64,000 nt of DNA from Thalassobaculum sp. OXR-137 (lineage in GTDB: Bacteria > Pseudomonadota > Alphaproteobacteria > Thalassobaculales > Thalassobaculaceae), in assembly GCF_034377285.1 (NCBI RefSeq), contig NZ_CP139715.1:1596001-1660000 (forward strand). The letters run 5' to 3'. Positions within the stretch are counted from its first letter, which is position 1; each line of letters begins with the position of its first letter. A program made the translations under genes and the position numbers. The notes beneath the pieces are model-generated. The model was not told the origin of the DNA. It was given only the letters and a program-made list of their open reading frames with translations, and did not search any database. This document shows positions 7,868 through 15,753 of the stretch, one piece after another.

Positions 7868-9826
7868 TCAGGCGGCAGCCCGTGCGGCACGGGCACGCCA
7901 CCAGTTCCAGGCGGCGAGAGCGATCACCACGGCGAGCGAGACCATCTCGATCTGGACGTTCCAGTAGAGCAGGCCAAGAGCCGCGACGGCGAGGATCACC
8001 CGCTCGAGGATCGAGATCCGCTGGAAGATCCGGCCTTCCAGGGCGCAGTTCAGCGCACCGGTGGCGATCAGCGCCTGACCGACGGCCACGAGCTGCGCAC
8101 CGAGGTCGCCGCCGATGCCGAGAATCTCCGGCTCGAACAGGAACAGGAACGGCATCAGGAAGCCGGGCAGGGCGAGGCGGACGGCGTTGAAGGCCGTCCC
8201 CCAGAACTTCGCCTTGGCGATGTTCGCCCCCACCAGCGCCGCGACCGCGACCGGCGGTGTGACCGCCGACAGGTTGGCGAAGTAGAACACGAACATGTGG
8301 GCGGCGAGCAGCGGGACGCCCGTCTCCACCAGCGCCGGCGCGCCGAACAGGGCGACGATGAAGTACGACGCCGAGGTCGGCAGGCCGAGACCGAAGACCA
8401 GGCAGGACACTGCCACGATGATCGACAGGGTGAACAGCGAGCCGTCCGACAGGTCGAGCATGGCGAAGGACAGCTTCTGGGCGAAGCCGGTGACCGTCAG
8501 CAGCTCGATCAGCACGCCGATCACCGCGATGACGGTGGCGACGGCGGCACCGGCGCGCGCACCCTCGACCAGCCCGTTGACCACCCGGCCGAGCGCCTCG
8601 CGGAAGGCGGCGAAGCCGAAGCGGCCGATCACGACGGTGATCAGCGCGTCGAGGCCGAGCAGCAGCAGCACCGAGATCAGGGCGGCGGTTCCGGCCGGCA
8701 TGCCGCCGACCAGCAGCCAGACCAGCACGAACACGGACACCGCCAGGTGCCACTGGCGCTTGGCCGCCTGGGCCAGGGTCGGGCCGCCGTCCAGCACGTC
8801 GGACTCGCGGGCATCCAGGTCCAGGTTGATGGCGCGGAGCTGCACCGAGAACATCAGATAGGCGTAGTAGATCAGCGCCGGCGCGATGGCGGCGACCATG
8901 ATCGAGTTGTAGGGCAGGCCGGTCATGCCGACGATCAGGAAGGCGGCGAGACCCATCACCGGCGGCATGAGCTGGCCGCCGGTGGAGGCGACCGCTTCCA
9001 CCGCGCCGGCGAACTCGCCCTTGAAGCCGTAGCGCTTCATCAGCGGGATGGTCAGCGCGCCGGTGGAGGCGACGTTGGCGACGGTCGAGCCGGAGACCGT
9101 GCCCATCAGGCCGCTGGAGATCACCGCGACGAGGGCCGGTCCGGCCCGCGACTTGCGGCCGACGGTGAAGCCGAGCTGGACGATGAAGTCGACGGCACCC
9201 GTCGCCTTCAGCGCGCCGCCGAACAGCATGAACATGAAGATCGTGCCGGCGGACAGGCTGGTCAGGCCGCCGAGCAGCCCCTGGAAATACGGAATGGACG
9301 TGTAGCCGAGCAGCCGCTTGGGCGCGATGCCGCCATGGAAGAAGATCTCGCCGGGGAGCAGGTAGCCCCACAGACCGTAGGCGATGCCGATCAGCGCCAG
9401 CGCCGGGATCGTCCAGCCCCACTGGAAGCCGGACAGGATCAGCGCGGCCACGAGCAGCAGAACGCCGACCGCGACGTCCTGCGCGTTCGGCAGGAAGCTG
9501 CGGACCTGGGTCAGCGCCTCGTATTCGACATGGATATACGCGACCAGCGCGACGGTCAGGGCCGAGAGCGCCCAGAACAGTCCCCGCAGGAGCTTCCGTT
9601 CCGGCGCGGTCTGCTCGATCAGGGCGAGGAAGCCCAGCAGCATCGCGAAGCCGAGGTGGAAATTTCGGAACTGGCCCGACGGCAACGTGTAGGTCGCCAT
9701 CTGCATGAAGTGAATGCCGAGCATGACGAGCGCGGCCACGAGCAGGAGGCCCGTGGCCGTGCGCGACCGCGTGTCGGCGGCACCGGCGATGTCTTCGAAC
9801 CGCCGGTGCGTCTGGTCTGTTTGTGT
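7868..9826 (-). CDS. TRAP transporter fused permease (DctQM 4TM/12TM type)
   Basis: A 652-residue polytopic membrane protein with the small (DctQ-like) and large (DctM-like) permease parts joined, as is usual for TAXI-type TRAP systems. It uses a sodium or proton gradient for uptake. The DctM signature regions GLMGTVSGSTVANVASTGAL, GGQLMPPVMGLAAF and FGLGLPTSASYF are present. I prefer the TTG start 25 bases after the binding-protein stop because GGCGGGGA lies correctly upstream; longer frames overlap the preceding gene. It works with the TAXI binding protein encoded upstream. The ligand is not known. Confidence 0.92.
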   Translation of the reverse strand, partial: TQTDQTHRRFEDIAGAADTRSRTATGLLLVAALVMLGIHFMQMATYTLPSGQFRNFHLGFAMLLGFLALIEQTAPERKLLRGLFWALSALTVALVAYIHVEYEALTQVRSFLPNAQDVAVGVLLLVAALILSGFQWGWTIPALALIGIAYGLWGYLLPGEIFFHGGIAPKRLLGYTSIPYFQGLLGGLTSLSAGTIFMFMLFGGALKATGAVDFIVQLGFTVGRKSRAGPALVAVISSGLMGTVSGSTVANVASTGALTIPLMKRYGFKGEFAGAVEAVASTGGQLMPPVMGLAAFLIVGMTGLPYNSIMVAAIAPALIYYAYLMFSVQLRAINLDLDARESDVLDGGPTLAQAAKRQWHLAVSVFVLVWLLVGGMPAGTAALISVLLLLGLDALITVVIGRFGFAAFREALGRVVNGLVEGARAGAAVATVIAVIGVLIELLTVTGFAQKLSFAMLDLSDGSLFTLSIIVAVSCLVFGLGLPTSASYFIVALFGAPALVETGVPLLAAHMFVFYFANLSAVTPPVAVAALVGANIAKAKFWGTAFNAVRLALPGFLMPFLFLFEPEILGIGGDLGAQLVAVGQALIATGALNCALEGRIFQRISILERVILAVAALGLLYWNVQIEMVSLAVVIALAAWNWWRARAARAAA

Positions 9827-9851
9827 CAAAGCGTCCCCGCCAGAGCCGGTG

Positions 9852-10859
9852 TCAGCCGTGGATCTTGAGCTTGTCGTTCCACACGCCCTGTTCCTTGAAG
9901 TACTTCGCGGCACCGGCGTTCACCGGATAGGCGGGCATCAGGAACTCGACGGCGAACTGCGGGTTGATGTCCTTGAGCTGGACGCCGCCGCGCTGCTTCA
10001 CGAACTCGGCGTTGTCATAGACCGCCTTGGTCACGTTGTAGCCGACTTCCTCGGAGATTTCCGGGCTGGCGGCCAGCACGCCGCCGAAGGAAACCATGCG
10101 GGTCGGCTCCTTGAGGCTTGCCCAGGTGTCCGGCGACACCATGGCGCTCTTCACGCCCGGGTTCATCTCGGCGGCCTTGTCGACCAGCTCCTGGCTGATC
10201 GGCAGGATCTTGAGCTCGTGGGTGGTCTCCAGGCGCTGCATGACGCCCGACGGGTTGCCGGCGGTCAGCAGCGAGGGGATGCAGTCGACCGCTCCGGAGG
10301 CCAGGGCGTCGTATGTCTCGCCCCAGGAGCCGTAGGTCCACTCGACCTTGTCCTTGATGCCCGCGGCTTCGAACAGGGTGTCCCACAGGCCGGTCGTGGC
10401 ACCGCCGGCGGCCGCCGGCATCACCCGCTTGCCGACCAGATCCTCCAGGGTCTCGATACCGGAATCGGCGCGCACCATCGGGGTGCACTGCCACACCGTG
10501 TAGGAGAACATCTGCACGGCGTTGACCGGCTTGCCCTCGTAGCGGCCGAGGCCGTTGATCGCCGGGTACCAGTCGGTGGTGGTGGACTGGCCGAAATCGA
10601 GGATGCCCTCGCCGATCAGGGCCATGTTCTCGGCGCCGCCGGCGGTCGACAGGGAGGCGTGGCGGCCGTCGGAGAACTTCGAGGCGGCGGCCGACAGCAC
10701 GGTGATGATCTGGTAGCCCGTCGACCCGAGGCTCGAGGAGCCCCACTGGTAGATCTTGCCGGCGGCCTGGGCGCCGCCGCCGAGAAGCGGTGTCATCGCT
10801 GCGGCACCGGCCGCGCCGCCAAGCCCCTGAAGAAGCGTTCTTCTGGTCAGAATGGACAT
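9852..10859 (-). CDS. TAXI-family TRAP transporter substrate-binding protein
   Basis: A 335-residue exported binding protein that delivers substrate to the fused TRAP permease encoded next. The N-terminus SILTRRTLLQGLGG followed by an Ala-rich stretch ending AQAAGK looks like a Tat signal peptide. The mature part has TAXI hallmarks: WGSSSLGSTGYQ at the start, GGAENMALIGEGILDFGQ and LEDLVGKRVMPAAAGGA. AGGGGG lies a few bases before the ATG, supporting this start over an upstream in-frame ATG. Characterised TAXI proteins bind glutamate, glutamine or dicarboxylates; the gamma-glutamyltransferase gene in the same operon would fit a glutamyl-type ligand, but that is inference. Confidence 0.92.
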   Translation of the reverse strand: MSILTRRTLLQGLGGAAGAAAMTPLLGGGAQAAGKIYQWGSSSLGSTGYQIITVLSAAASKFSDGRHASLSTAGGAENMALIGEGILDFGQSTTTDWYPAINGLGRYEGKPVNAVQMFSYTVWQCTPMVRADSGIETLEDLVGKRVMPAAAGGATTGLWDTLFEAAGIKDKVEWTYGSWGETYDALASGAVDCIPSLLTAGNPSGVMQRLETTHELKILPISQELVDKAAEMNPGVKSAMVSPDTWASLKEPTRMVSFGGVLAASPEISEEVGYNVTKAVYDNAEFVKQRGGVQLKDINPQFAVEFLMPAYPVNAGAAKYFKEQGVWNDKLKIHG

Positions 10860-11025
10860 GGAAAACCCCCTGGTCACTGAAACGTTTGAAGGACCGCCAG
10901 GCGGCGGCAGAGGGGGGAGGTTAGTGGGCACTGCACCATGCGGCAACCCGAAGAAAGGCGGTTTCGCCCTGGTGCGGAATGAATGGTTGAGTGCTGCGGG
11001 GGATTACTCTCCCGTGCGCCAGGCC

Positions 11026-11071
11026 GTCCCCTCCCCGCGGCGTCTCTGCGGTGTCTCTGCGGGGAGGGGAC
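11026..11071 (-). terminator. 13-bp inverted repeat at the end of the cys operon
   Basis: GTCCCCTCCCCGC and GCGGGGAGGGGAC pair perfectly around a 20-base loop, starting only five bases after the stop of the DUF934 gene. The stem is strong but no T tract follows on the minus strand, so it may end transcription with help or protect the mRNA end. Confidence 0.55.
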
Positions 11072-11075
11072 GGGA

Positions 11076-11639
11076 TCAATAGGCCCACAGCGCCGCGACG
11101 CTGTCGTCGGTCCGGGCGACCTGCACGACAGGCTCGTTGCGGGCGGGGGACGCGATCTCGGCCGCGTCTTCCTCCTCCTCGTCGAGCGCCGGCTGGTAGT
11201 AGCCGCTGAAGCGCTGGCGCGCGGCCAGCCACGGGGTCAATGCCCGCGTGTCCTCCACGGCGACGGCGTCGAAACCGCTGCGCTGCATGAACAGGAACAG
11301 ATCGCGCACGATGTGGCCTGTGGCGCGGATCTCCCCGATGAAGCCGTAGCGCTCGCGCAGCAGCCGGGCCTGGGAGAAGGCGCGGCCGTCGTTGAACTTC
11401 GGAAAGGACAAAGCGACCAGATCCAGGTCGGGCAGGAACTCGACGATCGATTCCGCCGCCTCGTTCGGGGCCAGGGCGATGCCGACCCGCTCGAACCGGG
11501 CGGCGGCGGCACGGCCGATCGTGTGCCATTCCTCAAGGCTGAGGAGAACGCTCTCGCTGGAACAGATCTCGGTCAGGTCGCGTCCGTTCAGCGGGCGCCA
11601 GACATCCTCGATCACGCAGTCATGCTTGACGATCGGCAT
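11076..11639 (-). CDS. DUF934 protein associated with sulfite reduction
   Basis: A 187-residue soluble protein of the DUF934 family, which is almost always encoded directly after a CysI-type sulfite/nitrite reductase and is thought to assist assimilatory sulfate reduction. Conserved stretches include FPKFNDGRAFSQARLLRERY, GFIGEIRATGHIVRDLFLFM and ARQRFSGYYQPA. The ATG overlaps the end of cysI by 20 bases, so translation is probably coupled. The acidic run DEEEEDAAE near residue 155 is followed by a variable tail. In many relatives cysH comes next; here a stem-loop and an unrelated transporter operon follow instead. Biochemical function is unknown. Confidence 0.88.
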   Translation of the reverse strand: MPIVKHDCVIEDVWRPLNGRDLTEICSSESVLLSLEEWHTIGRAAAARFERVGIALAPNEAAESIVEFLPDLDLVALSFPKFNDGRAFSQARLLRERYGFIGEIRATGHIVRDLFLFMQRSGFDAVAVEDTRALTPWLAARQRFSGYYQPALDEEEEDAAEIASPARNEPVVQVARTDDSVAALWAY

Positions 11640-13278
11640 AGAGAGCCTCCTTGAACGGGGTAAGACCGGTGCGCCTCACGGTCGCGACGAAGGGCTCGCC
11701 CGCCGTGCGGACGTGCCGGTAGGTTTCGATGATGCGTTCGACGGTCTCGGTCACCTTGTCGAAGGGCACGGCCGGGCCGACGATGGAGCCGACCGCCGCG
11801 TCGTCGCCGGCGGAGCCGCCCAGGGTGATCTGGTAGAACTCCTCGCCCTTCTTATCGACGCCGAGGATGCCGATATTGCCGACGTGGTGATGGCCGCAGG
11901 CGTTGATGCAACCCGAGATGTTCAGGGTCAGCGGGCCGATCTCGTTGGCCAGCTCGCTGTCGGCGAAGCGTCGGCTGAGGGCCTGAGCCACCGGGATCGC
12001 CCGAGCGTTGGCAAGGTTGCAGTAGTCGAGGCCTGGGCAGGCAATGATGTCGGTGATCAGCCCGATATTGCCCTCGGCCAGACCCTCGCCCTTCAGCAGG
12101 GTCCACAGCTCGAACAGGTCGGCCTCGCGGACATGGGGCAGGACCAGGTTCTGCTCGTGGGCGACCCGGATGTCCCCCAGCGAATAGCGCTCCGCCAGAT
12201 CGGCGATGGCGTCCATCTGCTCCGCCGTGGCGTCGCCCGGGATGCCGCCCGCCGGCTTCAGGGACACTGTGACCAGCACATGGCCCGGCACCTTGTGCGG
12301 GAACAGGTTGGTGCGGCACCAGCGGGCGAAGTCGCGATGCTCCAGCTTGGCCGCCGCATAGCCCGCATCCGGCTGGCGCGGTTCCAGGGACGGCGGCGCG
12401 AAGTGCCGCTCGATCCGGCGGATCTCCGCCTCGGTCAGGGTCAGCGCCCCGTCGCGGATGCGCTCCCACTCCTCCTCGACCAGCCGGGTGAACTCCTCCA
12501 CCCCGGTCTGCGCCAGCAGGATCTTGATCCGCGCCTTGTAGAGATTGTCGCGCCGGCCCAGCAGGTTATAGGTCCGCAGGATGGCTTCCAGATAGGAGAG
12601 CAGGTGCTCCTTGGGCAGGAACGAACGGATCGTCTCGCCGACGATCGGGGTGCGCCCCTGGCCGCCACCGACGATGACCTCGAAGCCGACCGCGCCCTCG
12701 GCATTGCGCCGCATGCGCAGCCCGATGTCGTGGAACTTCACCGCCGCCCGGTCGGTCTCCGCCCCGGTGATGGCGATCTTGAACTTGCGCGGCAGGAACG
12801 AGAATTCCGGGTGCAGGGTCGACCACTGGCGCATGATCTCGGCCCAGATCCGGGAATCCTCGATCTCGTCGGCGGCCGCCCCGGCGAACTGGTCGGCGGT
12901 GACGTTGCGGATGCAGTTGCCGGAGGTCTGGATGGCGTGCATCTCGACCTCGGCGAGCGAGTCGAGGATGTCGGGCACGTCCTCCAGCTTCGGCCAGTTG
13001 TACTGGATGTTCTGGCGGGTGGTGAAATGGCCGTAGCCGCGGTCCCAGCGCCGGGCGATCTCCGCCAGCTTGCGCATCTGCCGCGACGACAGGGTGCCGT
13101 AGGGGATGGCGACCCGCAGCATGTAGGCGTGGAGCTGCAGGTACAGGCCGTTCATCAGCCGCAGCGGCTTGAACTCGTCCTCCGTCAGCTCGCCGGCAAG
13201 ACGCCGGGCCACCTGTTCGCGGAACTCCGCCGAGCGGGCCCGCACGAAGGCGTGGTCGAAATTGTTGTACTGGTACAT
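11620..13278 (-). CDS. cysI: Ferredoxin-type nitrite/sulfite reductase (CysI-like)
   Basis: A 552-residue sirohaem/[4Fe-4S] enzyme that makes the six-electron reduction of sulfite to sulfide, or of nitrite to ammonia. The four cluster-ligating cysteines are visible as C414/C420 (ACPGLDYCNLA) and C457/C461 (SGCINACGHHH). The N-terminal half has the substrate/sirohaem motif HFTTRQNIQYNW and QTSGNCIRN. Its neighbours (sirohaem synthase, DUF2849, DUF934) are the standard assimilatory sulfite reduction set, so sulfite is the likelier substrate. It starts 3 bases after the DUF2849 stop. No flavoprotein subunit is encoded nearby, so a ferredoxin or diffusible reductase is presumed. Confidence 0.92.
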   Translation of the reverse strand: MYQYNNFDHAFVRARSAEFREQVARRLAGELTEDEFKPLRLMNGLYLQLHAYMLRVAIPYGTLSSRQMRKLAEIARRWDRGYGHFTTRQNIQYNWPKLEDVPDILDSLAEVEMHAIQTSGNCIRNVTADQFAGAAADEIEDSRIWAEIMRQWSTLHPEFSFLPRKFKIAITGAETDRAAVKFHDIGLRMRRNAEGAVGFEVIVGGGQGRTPIVGETIRSFLPKEHLLSYLEAILRTYNLLGRRDNLYKARIKILLAQTGVEEFTRLVEEEWERIRDGALTLTEAEIRRIERHFAPPSLEPRQPDAGYAAAKLEHRDFARWCRTNLFPHKVPGHVLVTVSLKPAGGIPGDATAEQMDAIADLAERYSLGDIRVAHEQNLVLPHVREADLFELWTLLKGEGLAEGNIGLITDIIACPGLDYCNLANARAIPVAQALSRRFADSELANEIGPLTLNISGCINACGHHHVGNIGILGVDKKGEEFYQITLGGSAGDDAAVGSIVGPAVPFDKVTETVERIIETYRHVRTAGEPFVATVRRTGLTPFKEALYADRQA

Positions 13279-13281
13279 GGC

Positions 13282-13596
13282 TCAGGCCACCTCGACGGAA
13301 GCGGGAAGATCGGTGCCGACGGTCGGGCCGGCCGACCGGATGCGTTCGCGCTGGCCGAGCGGCTCGAGGCTGCCGTCGCTCCCGACGGATACCGCGAACA
13401 GGTAGGCGCCGACGACGATCCGGCCGCGCACGGCTTCCAGGGTGGTCGCCTCGAACCCGGCCAGTTCCGACGGAACGTCGCTGGCATGGGCATCGGCGAA
13501 GCGGTCCGACCAGGTGTGGGACAGGGTGAGATAGACCACCGCGCCGTCGCTCAGGCGGTTGGCGGTCATCACTTTCGATACGCGGGTATCGCTCAT
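13282..13596 (-). CDS. DUF2849 small protein of the sulfite reductase operon
   Basis: A 104-residue soluble protein of the DUF2849 family, typically found between sirohaem synthase and sulfite reductase in alphaproteobacteria. It contains the family pattern KVMTANRLSDGAVVYLT followed by an acidic/aromatic middle and VVGAYLFAVSV. No catalytic motif is visible and there is no signal peptide. It sits 14 bases after cysG and 3 bases before cysI. A role in reductase assembly or electron transfer is only inferred from context. Confidence 0.88.
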   Translation of the reverse strand: MSDTRVSKVMTANRLSDGAVVYLTLSHTWSDRFADAHASDVPSELAGFEATTLEAVRGRIVVGAYLFAVSVGSDGSLEPLGQRERIRSAGPTVGTDLPASVEVA

Positions 13597-13610
13597 CGGG
13601 CGCTCCGGTC

Positions 13611-15032
13611 TCAGACGGCGAGCCGCTCGGGCACCGGGGTCGGTGCCGTGCGGGGAAGGGGAAAGGGCAGGGCGTTGGCGGCGGCGGTCACCTCGCCGAT
13701 CACCAGCAGGGCCGGGCCGCGCACTGACTGCGCCTCGACCAGGTCACCCAGGCCCGCCAGGGTGCCGCGCAGCACGCGCTGATCCGGCTGGGTGGCGCGC
13801 TCGATGACGGCGACCGGGGTGGAGGCGGCACGGCCTGCGGCGATGGCCCGCTCGGCGATGCCGGCGGCGACCGACACGCCCATGTAGACCACGATGGTGT
13901 TGCGGCCCTCGGCCAGGAGTCCCGGCTCGATATCCAGGGCGCCGTCCTTGCCGTGGCCGGTAATGAAGGTGACGGAGGAGGCGTGGCGCCGGTCGGTCAG
14001 CGGGATCGCGCAGCTGGCGGCGGCTCCCAGGGCGGCGGTGACGCCGGGCACGATCTCCACGGCGATGCCGTGCCGGCGCAGATAGGCCAGCTCCTCGCCG
14101 CCCCGGCCGAACACGAAGGGATCGCCGCCCTTCAGCCTCACGACGCGTTTGCCGGCGCGGGCGTGGGTCAGCAGGATCTCGTTGATCTCGTCCTGCTGGA
14201 CGCTGTGCTTGCCCTTGCGCTTGCCCACGTCGATCCGGTCGGCGTCGCGGCGCACGCAGTCGAGGATACCGTCGCCCAGCAGCGCGTCATGCACCACCAC
14301 ATCGGCATCCTGCATCATCCGAAGCGCCTTGACCGTCAACAGGTCCGGATCGCCCGGCCCGGCGCCGATCAGGGCGACGGAGCCGACGCGCTCGGCGCGG
14401 CGGTCGTCGTTGATCGCCCGCAGCATGGCCTCGCTGGCGCCGGCCTCGTCGCCGGCCAGCACCTTGCCCGCGATCGGGCCGTCGAAGACGCTCTCCCAGA
14501 ACAGACGGCGGCCCTCGCCTTCGGTGATGGAGGCGGTGACCGCGCCGCGGAAGCGGCCGGCGAACTTGGCCAGGGCGCCCAGCCGCGACGGCAGCAGGGC
14601 TTCGATCTTCTCGCGCAGCCGGCGGACCAGGACGGGGGCGGACCCGCCGCTGCCGATGGCGACCAGGATGGGATCGCGGTCGACAATCCCGGGGACGATG
14701 ACGGTAGAACTGGCCGGGCGGTCGATCACGTTGATGGGGATGCCGGTGGCGCGGGCGGCGGCGAGGATCGGATCGATCTCCTGGCTGCCGTCATCGGAGA
14801 CGACGAGCAGGGCGGCGCCGTCCAGATCCTCCGGGTCGAAGGTCCGGTTGACCAGATCCAGCGCGCCGGAGGCGGCGGCTTCGACGATCTCGGTCTCGGC
14901 CCGAGGGGCGACGACCAGGATCCGGGCGCCGGTCTTGCGCAGCAGACGGATCTTGCGCGTGGCCTCGACGCCGCCGCCGATAACGACGACGCGCCGGCCG
15001 TCCAGATCGGCAAAGAGGGGGAAATATCTCAC
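13611..15032 (-). CDS. cysG: Sirohaem synthase CysG (fused dehydrogenase/ferrochelatase and SUMT)
   Basis: Trifunctional enzyme converting uroporphyrinogen III to sirohaem, the cofactor of the adjacent sulfite reductase. The 473 residues show an N-terminal Rossmann domain (VVVIGGGVEATRK) for precorrin-2 oxidation and iron insertion, and a C-terminal methyltransferase domain with VALIGAGPGDPDLLTVKALR, VRLKGGDPFVFGRGGEE and EIVPGVTAALGAAA. The GTG start was chosen because GGAGA lies six bases upstream and the protein then begins VRYFPLFADLDGR, matching the family; the longer frame has a non-conserved leader. First gene of the operon. Confidence 0.93.
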   Translation of the reverse strand: MRYFPLFADLDGRRVVVIGGGVEATRKIRLLRKTGARILVVAPRAETEIVEAAASGALDLVNRTFDPEDLDGAALLVVSDDGSQEIDPILAAARATGIPINVIDRPASSTVIVPGIVDRDPILVAIGSGGSAPVLVRRLREKIEALLPSRLGALAKFAGRFRGAVTASITEGEGRRLFWESVFDGPIAGKVLAGDEAGASEAMLRAINDDRRAERVGSVALIGAGPGDPDLLTVKALRMMQDADVVVHDALLGDGILDCVRRDADRIDVGKRKGKHSVQQDEINEILLTHARAGKRVVRLKGGDPFVFGRGGEELAYLRRHGIAVEIVPGVTAALGAAASCAIPLTDRRHASSVTFITGHGKDGALDIEPGLLAEGRNTIVVYMGVSVAAGIAERAIAAGRAASTPVAVIERATQPDQRVLRGTLAGLGDLVEAQSVRGPALLVIGEVTAAANALPFPLPRTAPTPVPERLAV

Positions 15033-15060
15033 GGGCGATCTCCATTCGGTCCGACTGGGC

Positions 15061-15080
15061 CCACGGGCGATCACCCGTGG
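15061..15080 (-). promoter_or_regulatory. Hairpin in the cysG leader
   Basis: CCACGGG and CCCGTGG pair perfectly around a 6-base loop, about 28 bases before the cysG GTG. It could be a leader hairpin or a symmetrical protein site. I could not match it to any known riboswitch. Confidence 0.35.
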
Positions 15081-15186
15081 CGCTTTAGCGGTTGGTGACG
15101 CGGTCGCAAGCTGCCCTTCAAATCGCCGCGGCCCGTTGGACGGGCTGGAGCCTTGTCGGCCCCTTCCTGGCGAAGATAAAAAGATC

Positions 15187-15265
15187 GTTCCCTATTGGAT
15201 AGATGGGGGACTCTAAATAGAACGGGACGGTCCTAATGAGTTCTGATATGAAACGAACCGTTCCC
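15187..15265. promoter_or_regulatory. Cluster of GTTCCC/GGGAC half-sites between cysG and lrp
   Basis: Within 80 bases there are GTTCCC (15187-15192), GGGGGAC (15205-15211), GAACGGGAC (15220-15228) and GTTCCC (15260-15265), i.e. one motif in both orientations. The divergent genes are an Lrp/AsnC regulator and the cys operon. Arrays of degenerate half-sites are typical where Lrp-type octamers bind, so this may be an autoregulatory operator. Inference only. Confidence 0.35.
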
Positions 15266-15284
15266 AAATGCGGTGGAGTGCGGA

Positions 15285-15734
15285 ATGGATGATACAGACC
15301 GTCGGATCCTGCGGATCCTCCAGACCGACTGCAGTGCGCCGGTATCGGAGGTCGCCCGTCAGGTCGGCCTGTCGGCCTCGCCCTGCTGGAAGCGGATCAA
15401 CCGGCTGCAGGAGTCGGGCGTGATCCGGGAGCAGGTCGCGGTGCTGGAGCCGGAGGCGCTGGGGTTCGGGCTGACCGTGTTCATGTCCATCAGCACCGGC
15501 GAGCATTCCGGGGAATGGCTGCGCAAGTTCGCCGAATTCGTCAGCGCCATGCCCGAGGTGCAGGAGTTCCACCGGATGGCCGGCGAGATCGACTACATGC
15601 TGAAGGTTGTGGTGGCGGACATGAAGGCGTTCGACGCGTTCTACAAGCGGCTGGTCGATACCACGCCGCTGACCGAGGTGACCTCCCGGTTCTCCATGGA
15701 GACCATCAAGCAGACCACGGCCCTGCCGGTCTGA
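15285..15734 (+). CDS. Lrp/AsnC family transcriptional regulator
   Basis: A 149-residue regulator. The N-terminal winged helix-turn-helix spans residues 1-60 (DDTDRRILRILQTD, VSEVARQVGLSASPCWKRI), and the C-terminal RAM/ligand domain covers 65-145 (EVQEFHRMAGEIDYMLKVVV). GGTGGAG is placed correctly before the ATG, so I prefer it to the GTG 12 bases upstream. It is divergent from the cys operon with a cluster of short repeats between them, and convergent with the LOV kinase. Family members respond to amino acids or their derivatives; the effector and targets here are unknown, though the neighbouring sulfur genes are candidates. Confidence 0.92.
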   Translation: MDDTDRRILRILQTDCSAPVSEVARQVGLSASPCWKRINRLQESGVIREQVAVLEPEALGFGLTVFMSISTGEHSGEWLRKFAEFVSAMPEVQEFHRMAGEIDYMLKVVVADMKAFDAFYKRLVDTTPLTEVTSRFSMETIKQTTALPV

Positions 15735-15753
15735 TCTCCGGCGTGGGGACGCC

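Noticed and set aside
7568-9868. Long plus-strand open frame (766 codons) opposite the TRAP permease
   Set aside because: Composition is Arg/Gly/His/Gln-rich without any family pattern, and it lies antisense to a clearly conserved membrane protein. It is a GC-driven shadow.
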